Below are positions 1 through 7,287 of a stretch of 16,412 bases of DNA, piece after piece. Position 1 is the first letter of the stretch. Each line of letters starts with the position of its first letter. Origin of the DNA: Oscillospiraceae bacterium (lineage in GTDB: Bacteria; Bacillota; Clostridia; Oscillospirales; Ruminococcaceae); contig DPBR01000099.1 of assembly GCA_003516865.1 (NCBI GenBank), forward strand, positions 22,982-39,393, in the 5' to 3' direction. The notes below the pieces were generated by a model. It was not told the DNA's origin. It worked only from the letters and a program-made list of their open reading frames with translations, and searched no databases. The translations under genes and the position numbers were made by a program.

Positions 1-247
1 CGTAGCCGTATTTCAGCGCGATATCAATAACCTTCTCGTCCGTGTTTAAAATATCGGAAGCCGCCAAAGAAAGCCTTCTCATTCTTATGTAGTCGCCGAG
101 GGTAATTCCGCAGAGAATGCTGAATACGCGCTGAAAGTGAAACGACGATGAATAAGCCTCGCGAGCCGCGGACTCGAAGTCAATTTCATCGGTCAGATGA
201 CTTTCTACGTAATCAATCGCTCTTTGTATTCCCGAAATCCATTCCAT
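1..247 (-). CDS. AraC-family transcriptional regulator, 5' part only (runs off left edge)
   Basis: The first 82 codons of an AraC/XylS-type DNA-binding protein read leftward from ATG at 245-247, preceded by a strong AGGGGGAG Shine-Dalgarno site. The protein begins MEWISGIQRAIDYVESHL. It shows the first helix-turn-helix (AAREAYSSSFHFQRVFS), the linker helix (GDYIRMRRLSLAASDIL) and the start of the second helix-turn-helix (IDIALKYGY). Having the DNA-binding domain at the very N-terminus is typical of the AraC subgroup that carries a GyrI-like small-molecule-binding domain behind it, as in Rob-type or SoxS-like regulators. That C-terminal part lies outside the window, so the ligand class is an inference. 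The gene has its own promoter with a palindrome over the -35 region, which suggests autoregulation. It is separate from the clpX operon, whose terminator lies just upstream of this promoter. Confidence 0.9.
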   Translation of the reverse strand, partial: MEWISGIQRAIDYVESHLTDEIDFESAAREAYSSSFHFQRVFSILCGITLGDYIRMRRLSLAASDILNTDEKVIDIALKYGY

Positions 248-271
248 CTTCTCTCCCCCTGTCGTAATCCC

Positions 272-300
272 ATTATAGCAGACTTGGAACAATATGTCCT
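272..300 (-). promoter_or_regulatory. Sigma-A-type promoter of the AraC-family gene
   Basis: Read on the minus strand, a perfect -10 box TATAAT lies at 272-277. A partial -35 box AGGACA (matching the GACA half of TTGACA) lies at 295-300, with a 17-bp spacer. The start of transcription would be near 265, giving a leader of under 20 nt in front of the AGGGGGAG ribosome-binding site. Confidence 0.7.
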
Positions 301-310
301 GACATTTTGT
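289..310. promoter_or_regulatory. 22-bp palindrome, putative operator of the AraC-family gene
   Basis: The arms are ACAAtATGTC and GACAtTTTGT around a central CT. Nine of the eleven base pairs are complementary. It covers the weak -35 box of the AraC-family promoter at 272-300, so a bound protein would occlude or contact RNA polymerase. The regulator encoded immediately downstream is the natural candidate to bind it. This is inferred from position and symmetry only. Confidence 0.5.
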
Positions 311-330
311 GCTTTTCGGTGTCAACATCA

Positions 331-358
331 AAAAAGCGCCCCGTAAAGAGCGCTTTTG
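331..358 (-). terminator. Intrinsic terminator after the clpX/alkyltransferase genes
   Basis: The minus-strand transcript folds into AAAAGCGC paired with GCGCTTTT (8 bp, arms at 350-357 and 332-339) with a 10-nt loop, and the 3' arm runs into six T residues. It begins only 5 bases past the stop codon of the alkyltransferase-family gene. It therefore closes the tig-clpP-clpX transcription unit and insulates the AraC-family promoter. Confidence 0.8.
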
Positions 359-362
359 ATTA

Positions 363-671
363 TCAGGTGCCGTCCCAGAGGAACTTTTCCAAATTTACGA
401 TATTGTCACTGCCGACTTCAACGCCTTCTGCGCGAAGAAGCTCGGCTTGCTCGTTTACGCCGCCGAAAGCGAACGCCTCCGACAGCCTGCCGAAGCGGTC
501 TACAACGCGATAGCAGCGTATATTTTCGGGGTCGGGATTTGCGTGAAGCGCATAACCGACAACCCTCGACCAGCGCGGATTTCCGCACATAACGGCAATC
601 TGACCGTAAGTTGCGACTTTTCCGTAAGGAATACGCTTCACAACCTCGTAAATTTTCTCAAAACTTGTCAT
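363..671 (-). CDS. Small MGMT/alkyltransferase-family DNA-binding protein with altered active-site motif
   Basis: A 102-residue protein of the C-terminal domain family of O6-methylguanine-DNA methyltransferases (Ada/Ogt/ATL type, single-domain COG3695 size). The helix-turn-helix is visible (IPYGKVATYGQIAVMCG, residues 14-30), followed by the arginine-finger segment SRVVGYALHANP (Arg36 in the position of the base-flipping arginine). The methyl-acceptor motif, normally PCHRVV, reads RCYRVV at residues 52-57. The cysteine (Cys53) is kept, but proline and the histidine that activates the thiol are replaced. Alkyltransferase-like proteins of the ATL type lose the cysteine itself, so this is a different variation. 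It could be a repair enzyme with weak activity or a lesion-sensing protein. The ATG is 3 bases beyond the clpX stop, with an AAGG ribosome-binding site inside the clpX end, so it is co-transcribed with clpX. Confidence 0.85.
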   Translation of the reverse strand: MTSFEKIYEVVKRIPYGKVATYGQIAVMCGNPRWSRVVGYALHANPDPENIRCYRVVDRFGRLSEAFAFGGVNEQAELLRAEGVEVGSDNIVNLEKFLWDGT

Positions 672-674
672 ATA

Positions 675-1973
675 TCAAGCCTTGCGAACTTTTTTCTCCG
701 TCTTGACCTTAACCGTGCGCTTTTCGTCGCGCTCGATTTTCGGCTTCTCCCCGTCAAGGCACTCCGCCGTAATCGTAACCTTTGAAATTGTGAGGTCGCT
801 CGGCGCGGTAAACATAGTGTCCCTGAGAACGTCCTCGACAATAGAGCGCAGTCCGCGCGCGCCTGTTTTCGCGGCAATCGCCTTTTTCGCAATAGACCGA
901 AGCGCGTCTTCCGTAAATTCAAGGTCGATGTTGTCAGCCTTGAACAAGCACTTATACTGCTTTATAAGCGCGTTTTTCGGCTCGTAGAGTATTCTCATAA
1001 GAGCGTCCTCGTCAAGCGCCTGAAGCGGCGTTACAATCGGAAGTCTGCCGATAAGCTCCGGAATAATTCCGAACCTCACGAGGTCCTGCTGCGTAACGAG
1101 CTTTAGCATATCCGCGCTTTCCTTGTCCTTGGGCGACTTAACATCGGCGCCAAAGCCCATGGCGGAGCTTGAAACGCGCTGTGCAATCATCTTCTCGATA
1201 CCCTCGAACGCGCCGCCGCAGATAAACAGGATATTCCTGGTATCGACCTGAATAAACTCCTGATGCGGGTGTTTTCTGCCGCCCTGCGGGGGAACGTTTG
1301 ACACCGTTCCTTCGATAATCTTAAGCAGCGCCTGCTGAACGCCTTCGCCGCTTACATCGCGCGTAATTGAAGTATTTTCGCTGCGGCGCGAGATTTTGTC
1401 GATTTCGTCAATGTAGACAATGCCGTGTTCCGCCGCCTCAATATCGTAATCCGCAGCCTGAACCAGCCTCAGAAGCACGTTCTCAACGTCCTCTCCGACA
1501 TAACCCGCCTGCGTAAGCGTGGTCGCGTCGGCGATTGCGAACGGCACATTCAAAAGCTTTGCAAGCGACTGTGCAAGCATAGTCTTACCCACGCCGGTAG
1601 GACCGAGAAGCAGCACGTTTGACTTCTGAAGCTCAACCCCGTCGTTATCGCCGTCGTTCAGGAAAACGCGCTTATAGTGGTTGTAAACCGAAATGGAAAG
1701 AACCTTTTTCGCTTCGTCCTGTCCGATAATATACTCGTCGAGATAAGCCTTTATCTGTTCGGGAGTCATAAGCTCGTCTGACTTCGAGAGAAATTTCTCT
1801 TTCGGCTGACGCGCATTTTTCGCAATACCTTTCTGCAGTTTGATATCGCCGCTTTCCACGAGCATATTGTACGACGTAATAATGCAGTCGCTGCATATAA
1901 CCGCGCCCTCGTTGTTTCCGTAGAGCATACGCGCCTGCGTTTCATTTTTACCGCAGAATGAACAAACCATCAT
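675..1973 (-). CDS. clpX: ATP-dependent Clp protease ATP-binding subunit ClpX
   Basis: A 432-residue AAA+ unfoldase that feeds substrates into the ClpP peptidase chamber in the cytoplasm. The N-terminal zinc-binding domain has CxxC pairs at Cys4/Cys7 and Cys27/Cys30. Walker A is GPTGVGKT (124-131), pore loop 1 is GYVG (157-160), Walker B is IVYIDEID (185-192) and the RKH loop is at 233-235. The ClpP-docking loop (IGF in E. coli) reads MGF at 272-274. The C-terminus has sensor-2 GARGLRS and a lysine-rich tail. The length is normal for the family. The start is the first of two adjacent ATG codons; GGAGG lies 11 bases ahead of it, which is better placed than for the second ATG. It follows clpP by 38 bases and is followed by the alkyltransferase-family gene at 3 bases. 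Confidence 0.98.
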   Translation of the reverse strand: MMVCSFCGKNETQARMLYGNNEGAVICSDCIITSYNMLVESGDIKLQKGIAKNARQPKEKFLSKSDELMTPEQIKAYLDEYIIGQDEAKKVLSISVYNHYKRVFLNDGDNDGVELQKSNVLLLGPTGVGKTMLAQSLAKLLNVPFAIADATTLTQAGYVGEDVENVLLRLVQAADYDIEAAEHGIVYIDEIDKISRRSENTSITRDVSGEGVQQALLKIIEGTVSNVPPQGGRKHPHQEFIQVDTRNILFICGGAFEGIEKMIAQRVSSSAMGFGADVKSPKDKESADMLKLVTQQDLVRFGIIPELIGRLPIVTPLQALDEDALMRILYEPKNALIKQYKCLFKADNIDLEFTEDALRSIAKKAIAAKTGARGLRSIVEDVLRDTMFTAPSDLTISKVTITAECLDGEKPKIERDEKRTVKVKTEKKVRKA

Positions 1974-2011
1974 ATAAAACTAATCCTCCGAAGATTTTTC
2001 TTCCGCGGCGC

Positions 2012-2611
2012 TTACTTTTCCTCGCGGGAATTGTAAACCTTATCGATAAGCCCGTATTCAAGAGCTTCCTCAGCCGTCATAAAGTTATCGCGCTCGGTAT
2101 CCTTGCAGATGATATCATAATCCTTGCCGGTATTTTCGCTGAGAATACGGTTCAGCCTGTCCTTTGTACGCTGAAGGTAATTCGAGCGAATCATAATATC
2201 GGTAACCTGACCGGAAATTCCTCCGCCCGCGATAAGCGGCTGATGAATCATAATTTCGCTGTTTGGCAGAGCGATTCTCTTGCCCTTTGTGCCGGACGAG
2301 AGCAGAAACGCTCCCATCGAAGCGGCAAGTCCCATACAAATGGTGGAAACGTCGCACTTGATATACTGCATAGTGTCGTAAATCGCCATTCCATCGGACA
2401 CGGAACCGCCGGGGCTGTTGATATACAGGAAGATATCCTTGTCGGGGTCCTGTCCCTCAAGATAAAGGAGCTGCGCCACAACAACGCTTGCCGTCGCGGA
2501 ATTAACCTCGTCGTGCAAAAGAATGATTCTGTCGTTGAGCAGTCTGGAGAAGATATCATAAGAGCGTTCTCCGCGGCTGCTTTGCTCTACAACATAAGGA
2601 ATATAAGCCAT
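2012..2611 (-). CDS. clpP: ATP-dependent Clp protease proteolytic subunit ClpP
   Basis: A 199-residue serine peptidase that forms the double-heptamer degradation chamber served by ClpX and, if present elsewhere, ClpC/ClpA. The catalytic triad is complete: Ser98 in GLAASMGA, His123 in MIHQPL and Asp171 in KDTERDNF. The N-terminal axial loop begins MAYIPYVVEQSSRGERSYDI, which is typical and begins without a long propeptide. It lies between tig and clpX on the same strand, the classic order for a co-transcribed protein quality-control unit. The ribosome-binding site AAAGGAG sits in the 31-base gap after tig. Nothing is unusual in length or motifs. Confidence 0.98.
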   Translation of the reverse strand: MAYIPYVVEQSSRGERSYDIFSRLLNDRIILLHDEVNSATASVVVAQLLYLEGQDPDKDIFLYINSPGGSVSDGMAIYDTMQYIKCDVSTICMGLAASMGAFLLSSGTKGKRIALPNSEIMIHQPLIAGGGISGQVTDIMIRSNYLQRTKDRLNRILSENTGKDYDIICKDTERDNFMTAEEALEYGLIDKVYNSREEK

Positions 2612-2642
2612 TTAACAAGCTCCTTTCGGGACAAATCCAAAA

Positions 2643-3926
2643 TTATTCTTTAACTTCCTCGATAACAGCGCTGTCCTTAACGAGGTCGAGCGCCTTTTCG
2701 ATTTTGATGTCAGCAGCGAGCATATCTTCGGGGATAGACTTCTTAACCTGCTCGACTTCCATCTTATACTGCTCTGCGAGGTCTGCGTACTCCTTGTCGA
2801 GGTCAGCCTGAGAAGCCTCGAGATTTTCAAGCTGTGCAATCTTTTCGAGAGCAAGACGAAGCTCAACCTGACGCTTGGCAGGCTCTTTGAAGTTAGCTCT
2901 GAACTGCGCCATATTCATACCCGTGTACTTGAGGTAATCCTTGATATCGATGCGGGTTCTGGAAACCCATTCGCGAGCGATATCGTCGATTCTGCGCTCG
3001 TACATAACTTCGGGAATTTCCGCCTTCATCTTGGCGATAACCTCGTCCATAAGAGCGTTGTCGGCGTTGTTCGCAGCCTCTTCAGAATATTGCTTTTCAA
3101 GATTTTCGCGGATTTCAGCCTTGAGTTCGTCAACGGTGTCCTTTTCGGAAACGTCCTTAACGAAATCGTCGTCAAGCTCGGGCATTTCCTTTGCCTTAAT
3201 CTCGTGAACCTTGCACTTGAAAACAGCGGGCTTGCCTTTAAGCTCGTCGGAGTTGTAATCTTCGGGGAAAGTAACGTTTACGTCGAATTCATCGTTAACG
3301 TTCTTGCCGATAACCTGCTCCTCGAAGCCGGGGATAAAGGTGTGAGAACCGATTTCAAGCGGGAACTTCTCTCCCTTTCCGCCCTCGAAAGCCACGCCGT
3401 CAACAAAGCCCTCAAAATCGATAACAGCGGTATCGCCCTCCTGAACGGCTCTGCCCTCGACGGTAACGATTCTTGCAACTCTCTCGCGCATCTTGTTGAT
3501 TTCAGCGTCAACAGCCTCGTCTGTTACAGTCTTGACGGTTTTCTTAACGTTTATTCCCTTATAATCGGAAATTTCAACCTCAGGCTTGGCGATAAAGTCA
3601 GCCTTGAGCGTAACTCCGTTTTCCTTGCTAACTTCGGTAACTTCCAGATTCTGAACGTCGACAACGTCAAGACCGGTCTTTTCAACAACAGTCTCGATAT
3701 TTGTATTATAAAGGTAGTTTACGGCGTCCTCATAGAAAACGTTAGCGCCGTAATGGGTTTCGATAACCTTTCTCGGAGCCTTTCCCTTGCGGAAACCGGG
3801 AACGCTGATATTTCCCTTCTGACGGTTGTAAACGGCGTTAACAGCCGCTTCAAATTCCTCCGCGCCGAACTTGAATTCAACAGCGTAAGTGTTGGTTGCC
3901 GTGTTATTCTGAGATATAATTTCCAT
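2643..3926 (-). CDS. tig: Trigger factor, ribosome-associated chaperone and prolyl isomerase
   Basis: A 427-residue chaperone that binds the ribosome exit tunnel and shields nascent chains. The N-terminal ribosome-binding domain carries the signature loop GFRKGKAPR (44-52). The FKBP-type peptidyl-prolyl isomerase domain spans about residues 162-244 (EGDTAVIDFEGFVDG through FPEDYNSDELKGKPAVFKCKV). The C-terminal helical, substrate-cradling domain runs from about 250 to the end. The ATG at 3924-3926 has AAGGAAGG a few bases upstream. It begins the tig-clpP-clpX block. The 125-base gap ahead of it is largely filled by a decayed inverted-repeat element. I found no convincing sigma-A promoter there, so the gene may rely partly on transcription from the thrC side. 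Confidence 0.98.
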   Translation of the reverse strand: MEIISQNNTATNTYAVEFKFGAEEFEAAVNAVYNRQKGNISVPGFRKGKAPRKVIETHYGANVFYEDAVNYLYNTNIETVVEKTGLDVVDVQNLEVTEVSKENGVTLKADFIAKPEVEISDYKGINVKKTVKTVTDEAVDAEINKMRERVARIVTVEGRAVQEGDTAVIDFEGFVDGVAFEGGKGEKFPLEIGSHTFIPGFEEQVIGKNVNDEFDVNVTFPEDYNSDELKGKPAVFKCKVHEIKAKEMPELDDDFVKDVSEKDTVDELKAEIRENLEKQYSEEAANNADNALMDEVIAKMKAEIPEVMYERRIDDIAREWVSRTRIDIKDYLKYTGMNMAQFRANFKEPAKRQVELRLALEKIAQLENLEASQADLDKEYADLAEQYKMEVEQVKKSIPEDMLAADIKIEKALDLVKDSAVIEEVKE

Positions 3927-3959
3927 TTTGCTTATCCTTCCTTGTTATTAATCGGAGAA

Positions 3960-4037
3960 TTAAGCCATCGCCTCACAATTATCGGCTTCGCCTTTGTCAT
4001 TCACTCGAACGACAATAATTATGCTGTTCAGCCTTAA
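3960..4037. repeat. Decayed, internally deleted copy of the inverted-repeat (MITE-like) element
   Basis: This 78-bp stretch matches both ends of the 179-bp element at 10712-10890. Its left 36 bases line up without gaps with the element's left end (six differences from the consensus made with the right-edge copy). Its right 27 bases (beginning CGACAATAATTATGC) match the element's right end with about five differences. The middle of the element is missing. It sits between the metallophosphoesterase stop and tig. On the minus strand its centre can fold into GTCGTTC-GAGT-GAATGAC (7 pairs, one G-U), with the AATTAT/ATAATT arms outside. It is a relic insertion that now forms most of the tig leader. 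Confidence 0.7.
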
Positions 4038-4051
4038 CTCCCGTAATTTCC

Positions 4052-4741
4052 TTAGTTCACGCGAACGGGGTCGAAATTAACGCCGTCCGCCGAAACAAGC
4101 CTGTAAGTAACGCCGTCGCGCTCGCCGTTCAGCGCGCCGCGGATTGAACTTCCGTGAAGATGCGCGTAAAAGCAGCGTTTAACGCCGTATTTGTGAAGAA
4201 CCTCCGTAAGGTAGACGTTTTCTTCCGTTCCATAAATAGGCGGATAATGAATAAACGCCGTAAGCTCGCCGCCGAGCCTAACGCCCTCTTTAAGCGAAGC
4301 CTCAAGCCGCCCTGCCTCCCTTGCGAGAACCTTCACATCGACTTCATCTTTCTTATTTTCACGAATCCAGCCGCGCGTTCCGCAGATTGAAATTCCCTCC
4401 GCGAGATACGCGTTGTTGAACAGGAACGTAATGCTTGTAAAGCCGTTTTCGTTCACAAAATTCGTGATTTTGTTCATCGTTGACCACCACAAATCGTGGT
4501 TTCCCTTTACAAGAATTTTCTTCCCGTTAAGCTCCTTGTGGATAAATTCAAGGTCTTTCAGACTGTCCTCAAGCTTCATCGCCCAGCTATGGTCGCCGAG
4601 CAGGATAACCGTGTCGTTTTCGGTTATTTTCGAGTTCCAGTTATCTTTCAGCCGTTCGACGTGATTTGTCCAGCCCGCGAAAATATCCATCGGCTTATCG
4701 CAGCCGAGCGATAGATGAAGGTCGCCGATTGTGTAAATCAT
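4052..4741 (-). CDS. Metallophosphoesterase family protein
   Basis: A 229-residue calcineurin-like phosphoesterase. Metal-binding motifs appear in the expected order: GDLHL with Asp7 and His9, LLGD at 47-50, GNHD at 80-83, His165 (in FIHYPP), and HLHG at 194-197. The second motif reads GDHSW instead of the textbook GDxxD. A tryptophan at that place is usual in this small standalone subfamily (GDxSW type). It has no signal peptide, so it should be cytoplasmic; the substrate cannot be told from the sequence. Its ATG overlaps the thrC stop codon by four bases (ATGA), so translation is probably coupled to thrC. It has no connection to threonine synthesis that I can see. Confidence 0.9.
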   Translation of the reverse strand: MIYTIGDLHLSLGCDKPMDIFAGWTNHVERLKDNWNSKITENDTVILLGDHSWAMKLEDSLKDLEFIHKELNGKKILVKGNHDLWWSTMNKITNFVNENGFTSITFLFNNAYLAEGISICGTRGWIRENKKDEVDVKVLAREAGRLEASLKEGVRLGGELTAFIHYPPIYGTEENVYLTEVLHKYGVKRCFYAHLHGSSIRGALNGERDGVTYRLVSADGVNFDPVRVN

Positions 4742-6231
4742 CTGTTCTTAAGAAAATCCAGAACAACGCCGCTCATATTCTGCTTTTCGACGCATTCCGT
4801 AAATCTGATCTTCTTGTTCTTCGTCGCAGCGAGAGGCGCGGGGATTTTGGTACCCGTCTTTGCTTCAAGCTTGTCGATAATATCGAATTCATCGCCCTGA
4901 GCGTCGCCGCCGACAGCCTCGTAAACCGCCCTTACGAACTTGTAAGGGTTAGCCGTGGACGCGATAATCGTCTTAGTGTCGTCGCCGGTCTTAGCCTTAT
5001 AGTCCTCGTAAACCTTAACGGCGACTGCTGTGTGAGTATCGAGAAGATAACCCTCGTTCTCAAAAGTCGCGCGGATAGTCGCCTTGGTTTCATCGTCCGA
5101 GCAGCAGCCCGCGCAGAACAGCTCGCCGAGCTTATTCTTAACCTCGCCGTTAACCTCGTATCTGCCGTCGGTTTTGAGCTTGCCGAACCAATCGTTTATG
5201 AGCGCGTCGTTTTCGTCCGTGAGGTGATAGAGCATTCTCTCAAGGTTTGAAGAAATGAGAATATCCATCGACGGAGAAACGGTCGTATAGAACTTTCTGT
5301 TTCTGTCGTAAACGCCCGTGTTTATGAAATCGGTGAGGACGTTGTTGCTGTTGGAAGCGCAGATCAGCTTGTTTACAGGGATACCCATTCTCTTAGCGTA
5401 ATAAGCCGCGAGAATATTGCCGAAATTGCCCGTGGGAACAACGATATTCACCTTATCGCCGAAATCAATTTCCCCATCTGCGACAAGCTGAACATATGTT
5501 GAAACATAATAAACAATCTGCGGCGCAAGTCTGCCCCAGTTTATGGAGTTCGCGCTTGACAGTAGAATATTTCTCTCCGCGAGCGTCTTTTCGATATCCT
5601 TATCGGTGAAAATTGCCTTAACGCCATTCTGGCAATCGTCGAAGTTGCCCTTAACCGCGCATACGTTGACATTTTCGCCTTCCTGCGTGGTCATCTGGCG
5701 CTTCTGCATAGGCGAAACGCCGTCCTCGGGATAAAACACGCTGATAGAAGTGCCGCAAACGTCCTTGAAGCCCTCGAGAGCAGCCTTTCCTGTATCGCCC
5801 GAAGTTGCGACAAGAATAGCGATATGCTTGCCGTCAACGGTCTTTTTCGCGGAAGTTGTGAGAAGATACGGCAAAATCTGAAGAGCCATATCCTTAAACG
5901 CGCAGGTAGGGCCGTGCCACAGTTCAAGAATATACTCGCCGTTTTTCAGTTTGCTGATTTCAGCGATATTATCGGTATCGAAATTCTTGCTGTTATAAGC
6001 GCTTTCAACGCAGCGGCGAAGCTCTTCCTCGGTAAAATCGGTCAGAAACTTCGAGAAAACCGCAAAAGCGCGCTCGGTGTAAGATTTTCCGCAAAGCGCC
6101 TTGATTTCTTCCTCGGTGAACGCGGGGATATTTTCGGGGACGTAAAGTCCGCCCTCGTCGGAAAGTCCCTTTACGATAGCGTGCGCGCTCGACTCTTTAA
6201 GCGAAGAATTTCTTGTGCTCGCATAGTTCAT
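4738..6231 (-). CDS. thrC: Threonine synthase
   Basis: A 497-residue PLP enzyme that converts O-phosphohomoserine to threonine and phosphate, the last step of threonine synthesis. The PLP lysine is Lys113 in HGPTCAFKDMALQ. The cofactor phosphate-binding segment ATSGDTGKAALEGF follows, then PTGNFGNILAAYYAKRMG and SANSINWGRLAPQ. The length and the N-terminal motif (MNYASTRNSS) fit the longer class of threonine synthases found in E. coli and many Clostridia. The ATG has AAAGGA ahead, overlapping the yraN stop codon at 6246-6248. No other threonine pathway gene (hom, thrB) is nearby, so it is an isolated member placed in the rplS-to-clpX run. Confidence 0.97.
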   Translation of the reverse strand: MNYASTRNSSLKESSAHAIVKGLSDEGGLYVPENIPAFTEEEIKALCGKSYTERAFAVFSKFLTDFTEEELRRCVESAYNSKNFDTDNIAEISKLKNGEYILELWHGPTCAFKDMALQILPYLLTTSAKKTVDGKHIAILVATSGDTGKAALEGFKDVCGTSISVFYPEDGVSPMQKRQMTTQEGENVNVCAVKGNFDDCQNGVKAIFTDKDIEKTLAERNILLSSANSINWGRLAPQIVYYVSTYVQLVADGEIDFGDKVNIVVPTGNFGNILAAYYAKRMGIPVNKLICASNSNNVLTDFINTGVYDRNRKFYTTVSPSMDILISSNLERMLYHLTDENDALINDWFGKLKTDGRYEVNGEVKNKLGELFCAGCCSDDETKATIRATFENEGYLLDTHTAVAVKVYEDYKAKTGDDTKTIIASTANPYKFVRAVYEAVGGDAQGDEFDIIDKLEAKTGTKIPAPLAATKNKKIRFTECVEKQNMSGVVLDFLKNR

Positions 6232-6245
6232 GGTCTGTCGTCCTT

Positions 6246-6632
6246 TCAGTTTACGGTATAAATTCCATCGGCGGAGAAAGCGTCCTCGTAGATTTTCACG
6301 CTTACAATTCTCGGAAGCTCGCCCCGCGTAAATTCAACCTCTGCAATATCATACCTCGGCTGTAAATCCGTAGGATTTTCGGAAAGCCAAGCGTCCGCGG
6401 TAAGCACGATTTTCTTCTGTTTTGTGAAGTTAACCGCTTCAAGTCCCGAAACCAAGCTGCTGATTTCACGCGCCTTAACCTCGGTGAACACGACAAATCT
6501 CTCAAAAGACGAGATAATGTCGATTTCACCGATGCGCTTGTGAAAATTCCTCGCAATGATTTTGTGACCTCGCCGCAGAAGTTCGGCGCAAACAGCGTCC
6601 TCGCCGAGCCTTCCCTTATCTGTTTTGTTCAT
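6246..6632 (-). CDS. yraN: YraN family protein (UPF0102, nuclease-like fold)
   Basis: A 128-residue protein of the UPF0102/YraN family, which has a restriction-endonuclease-like fold and an unproven biological role. The family signature is present: GRLGEDAVCAELLRRG with Glu11, ARNF, GEIDII (35-40, Asp38) and TEVKAR (50-55, Glu51 and Lys53). These give the D-ExK metal-binding core of the fold, so the protein is not obviously inactivated. Its start overlaps the end of rnhB by 17 bases. The pairing rnhB-yraN is a widely conserved neighbourhood in Firmicutes and suggests a function linked to DNA maintenance, although that is inference. Confidence 0.92.
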   Translation of the reverse strand: MNKTDKGRLGEDAVCAELLRRGHKIIARNFHKRIGEIDIISSFERFVVFTEVKAREISSLVSGLEAVNFTKQKKIVLTADAWLSENPTDLQPRYDIAEVEFTRGELPRIVSVKIYEDAFSADGIYTVN

Positions 6633-7281
6633 TATTAAAATGCTTTTTCAAAAAGCTCATTCTGTGCGCCGGGCAAACCCCATACTCGTCAATCGCGGCA
6701 TAATGCGCTTTCGTGCCGTAACCCGCGTGTTTCTCGAAGCCGTATACGGGATAAATCTCGCCAAGCTTTTTCATATATCTGTCGCGCGAAACCTTTGCGA
6801 GAATGGAAGCCGCAGCGACAGCCTCGCTTCTTGCGTCGCCGTGCTTGAGATTTTTCACAAGACCGTCAATTTCGGGAAGCACGTCCCCGTCCACGAGAAC
6901 AATTCCCGCGTTAACCGCAAGCTGTTCATACGCGCGCTTCATCGCAAGCAGCGCCGCCGAAAGGATATCGGTCTGTTCAATTTCCTCGACAGTCGCAATC
7001 CCGATACCGTAAGAAACGACTTTTTCGGTAATTTCACCGAAAAGCGCCTCTCGTTTTTTCTCGGAGAGCTTTTTGCTGTCGTTAATCCCGTCAATAGGCT
7101 TATTCGGGTCGAGAATAACCGCCGCCGCGTAAACATCGCCCGCGAGAGGACCCCTGCCCGCTTCGTCAATTCCGCAGACAGCGCCGTATTTCCCGCGCAA
7201 AAGTCTGTCAAATTCGCGAAGCGAAACCTCGCCGAAATCCTCGGCAAGCTGAGTTTCCTCGCTTTTTCGATGTATACTCAT
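6616..7281 (-). CDS. rnhB: Ribonuclease HII
   Basis: A 221-residue enzyme that cuts the RNA strand of RNA-DNA hybrids and starts removal of single ribonucleotides misincorporated in DNA. The active-site signature GIDEAGRGPLAG gives Asp39 and Glu40. The other metal ligands are Asp131 (LVDGD) and Asp149 (KHGDARS), followed by the SILAKVSRDR helix. The GYGT motif (187-190) with the downstream HRMSF is also present. A short N-terminal extension of about 35 residues precedes the core. The ATG at 7279-7281 has GGAGTG upstream, which spans the ylqF stop codon. It lies in the standard rplS-lepB-ylqF-rnhB-yraN order. Confidence 0.97.
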   Translation of the reverse strand: MSIHRKSEETQLAEDFGEVSLREFDRLLRGKYGAVCGIDEAGRGPLAGDVYAAAVILDPNKPIDGINDSKKLSEKKREALFGEITEKVVSYGIGIATVEEIEQTDILSAALLAMKRAYEQLAVNAGIVLVDGDVLPEIDGLVKNLKHGDARSEAVAAASILAKVSRDRYMKKLGEIYPVYGFEKHAGYGTKAHYAAIDEYGVCPAHRMSFLKKHFNNEQNR

Positions 7282-7287
7282 ACAAAT

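Noticed and set aside
1958..2653. 231-codon plus-strand open frame opposite clpP
   Set aside because: Antisense shadow of clpP; the catalytic motifs and conserved order support only the minus-strand gene.
3090..4037. 315-codon plus-strand open frame opposite tig
   Set aside because: It is antisense to the well-supported tig gene and runs through its codon pattern and the remnant element. The product resembles no family I know; it is a shadow of GC-rich third positions.
3927..4051. Sigma-A promoter for tig in the remnant element
   Set aside because: GATAAT and CATAAT boxes exist on the minus strand, but neither has a credible -35 box at 16-18 bp, so I did not call one.
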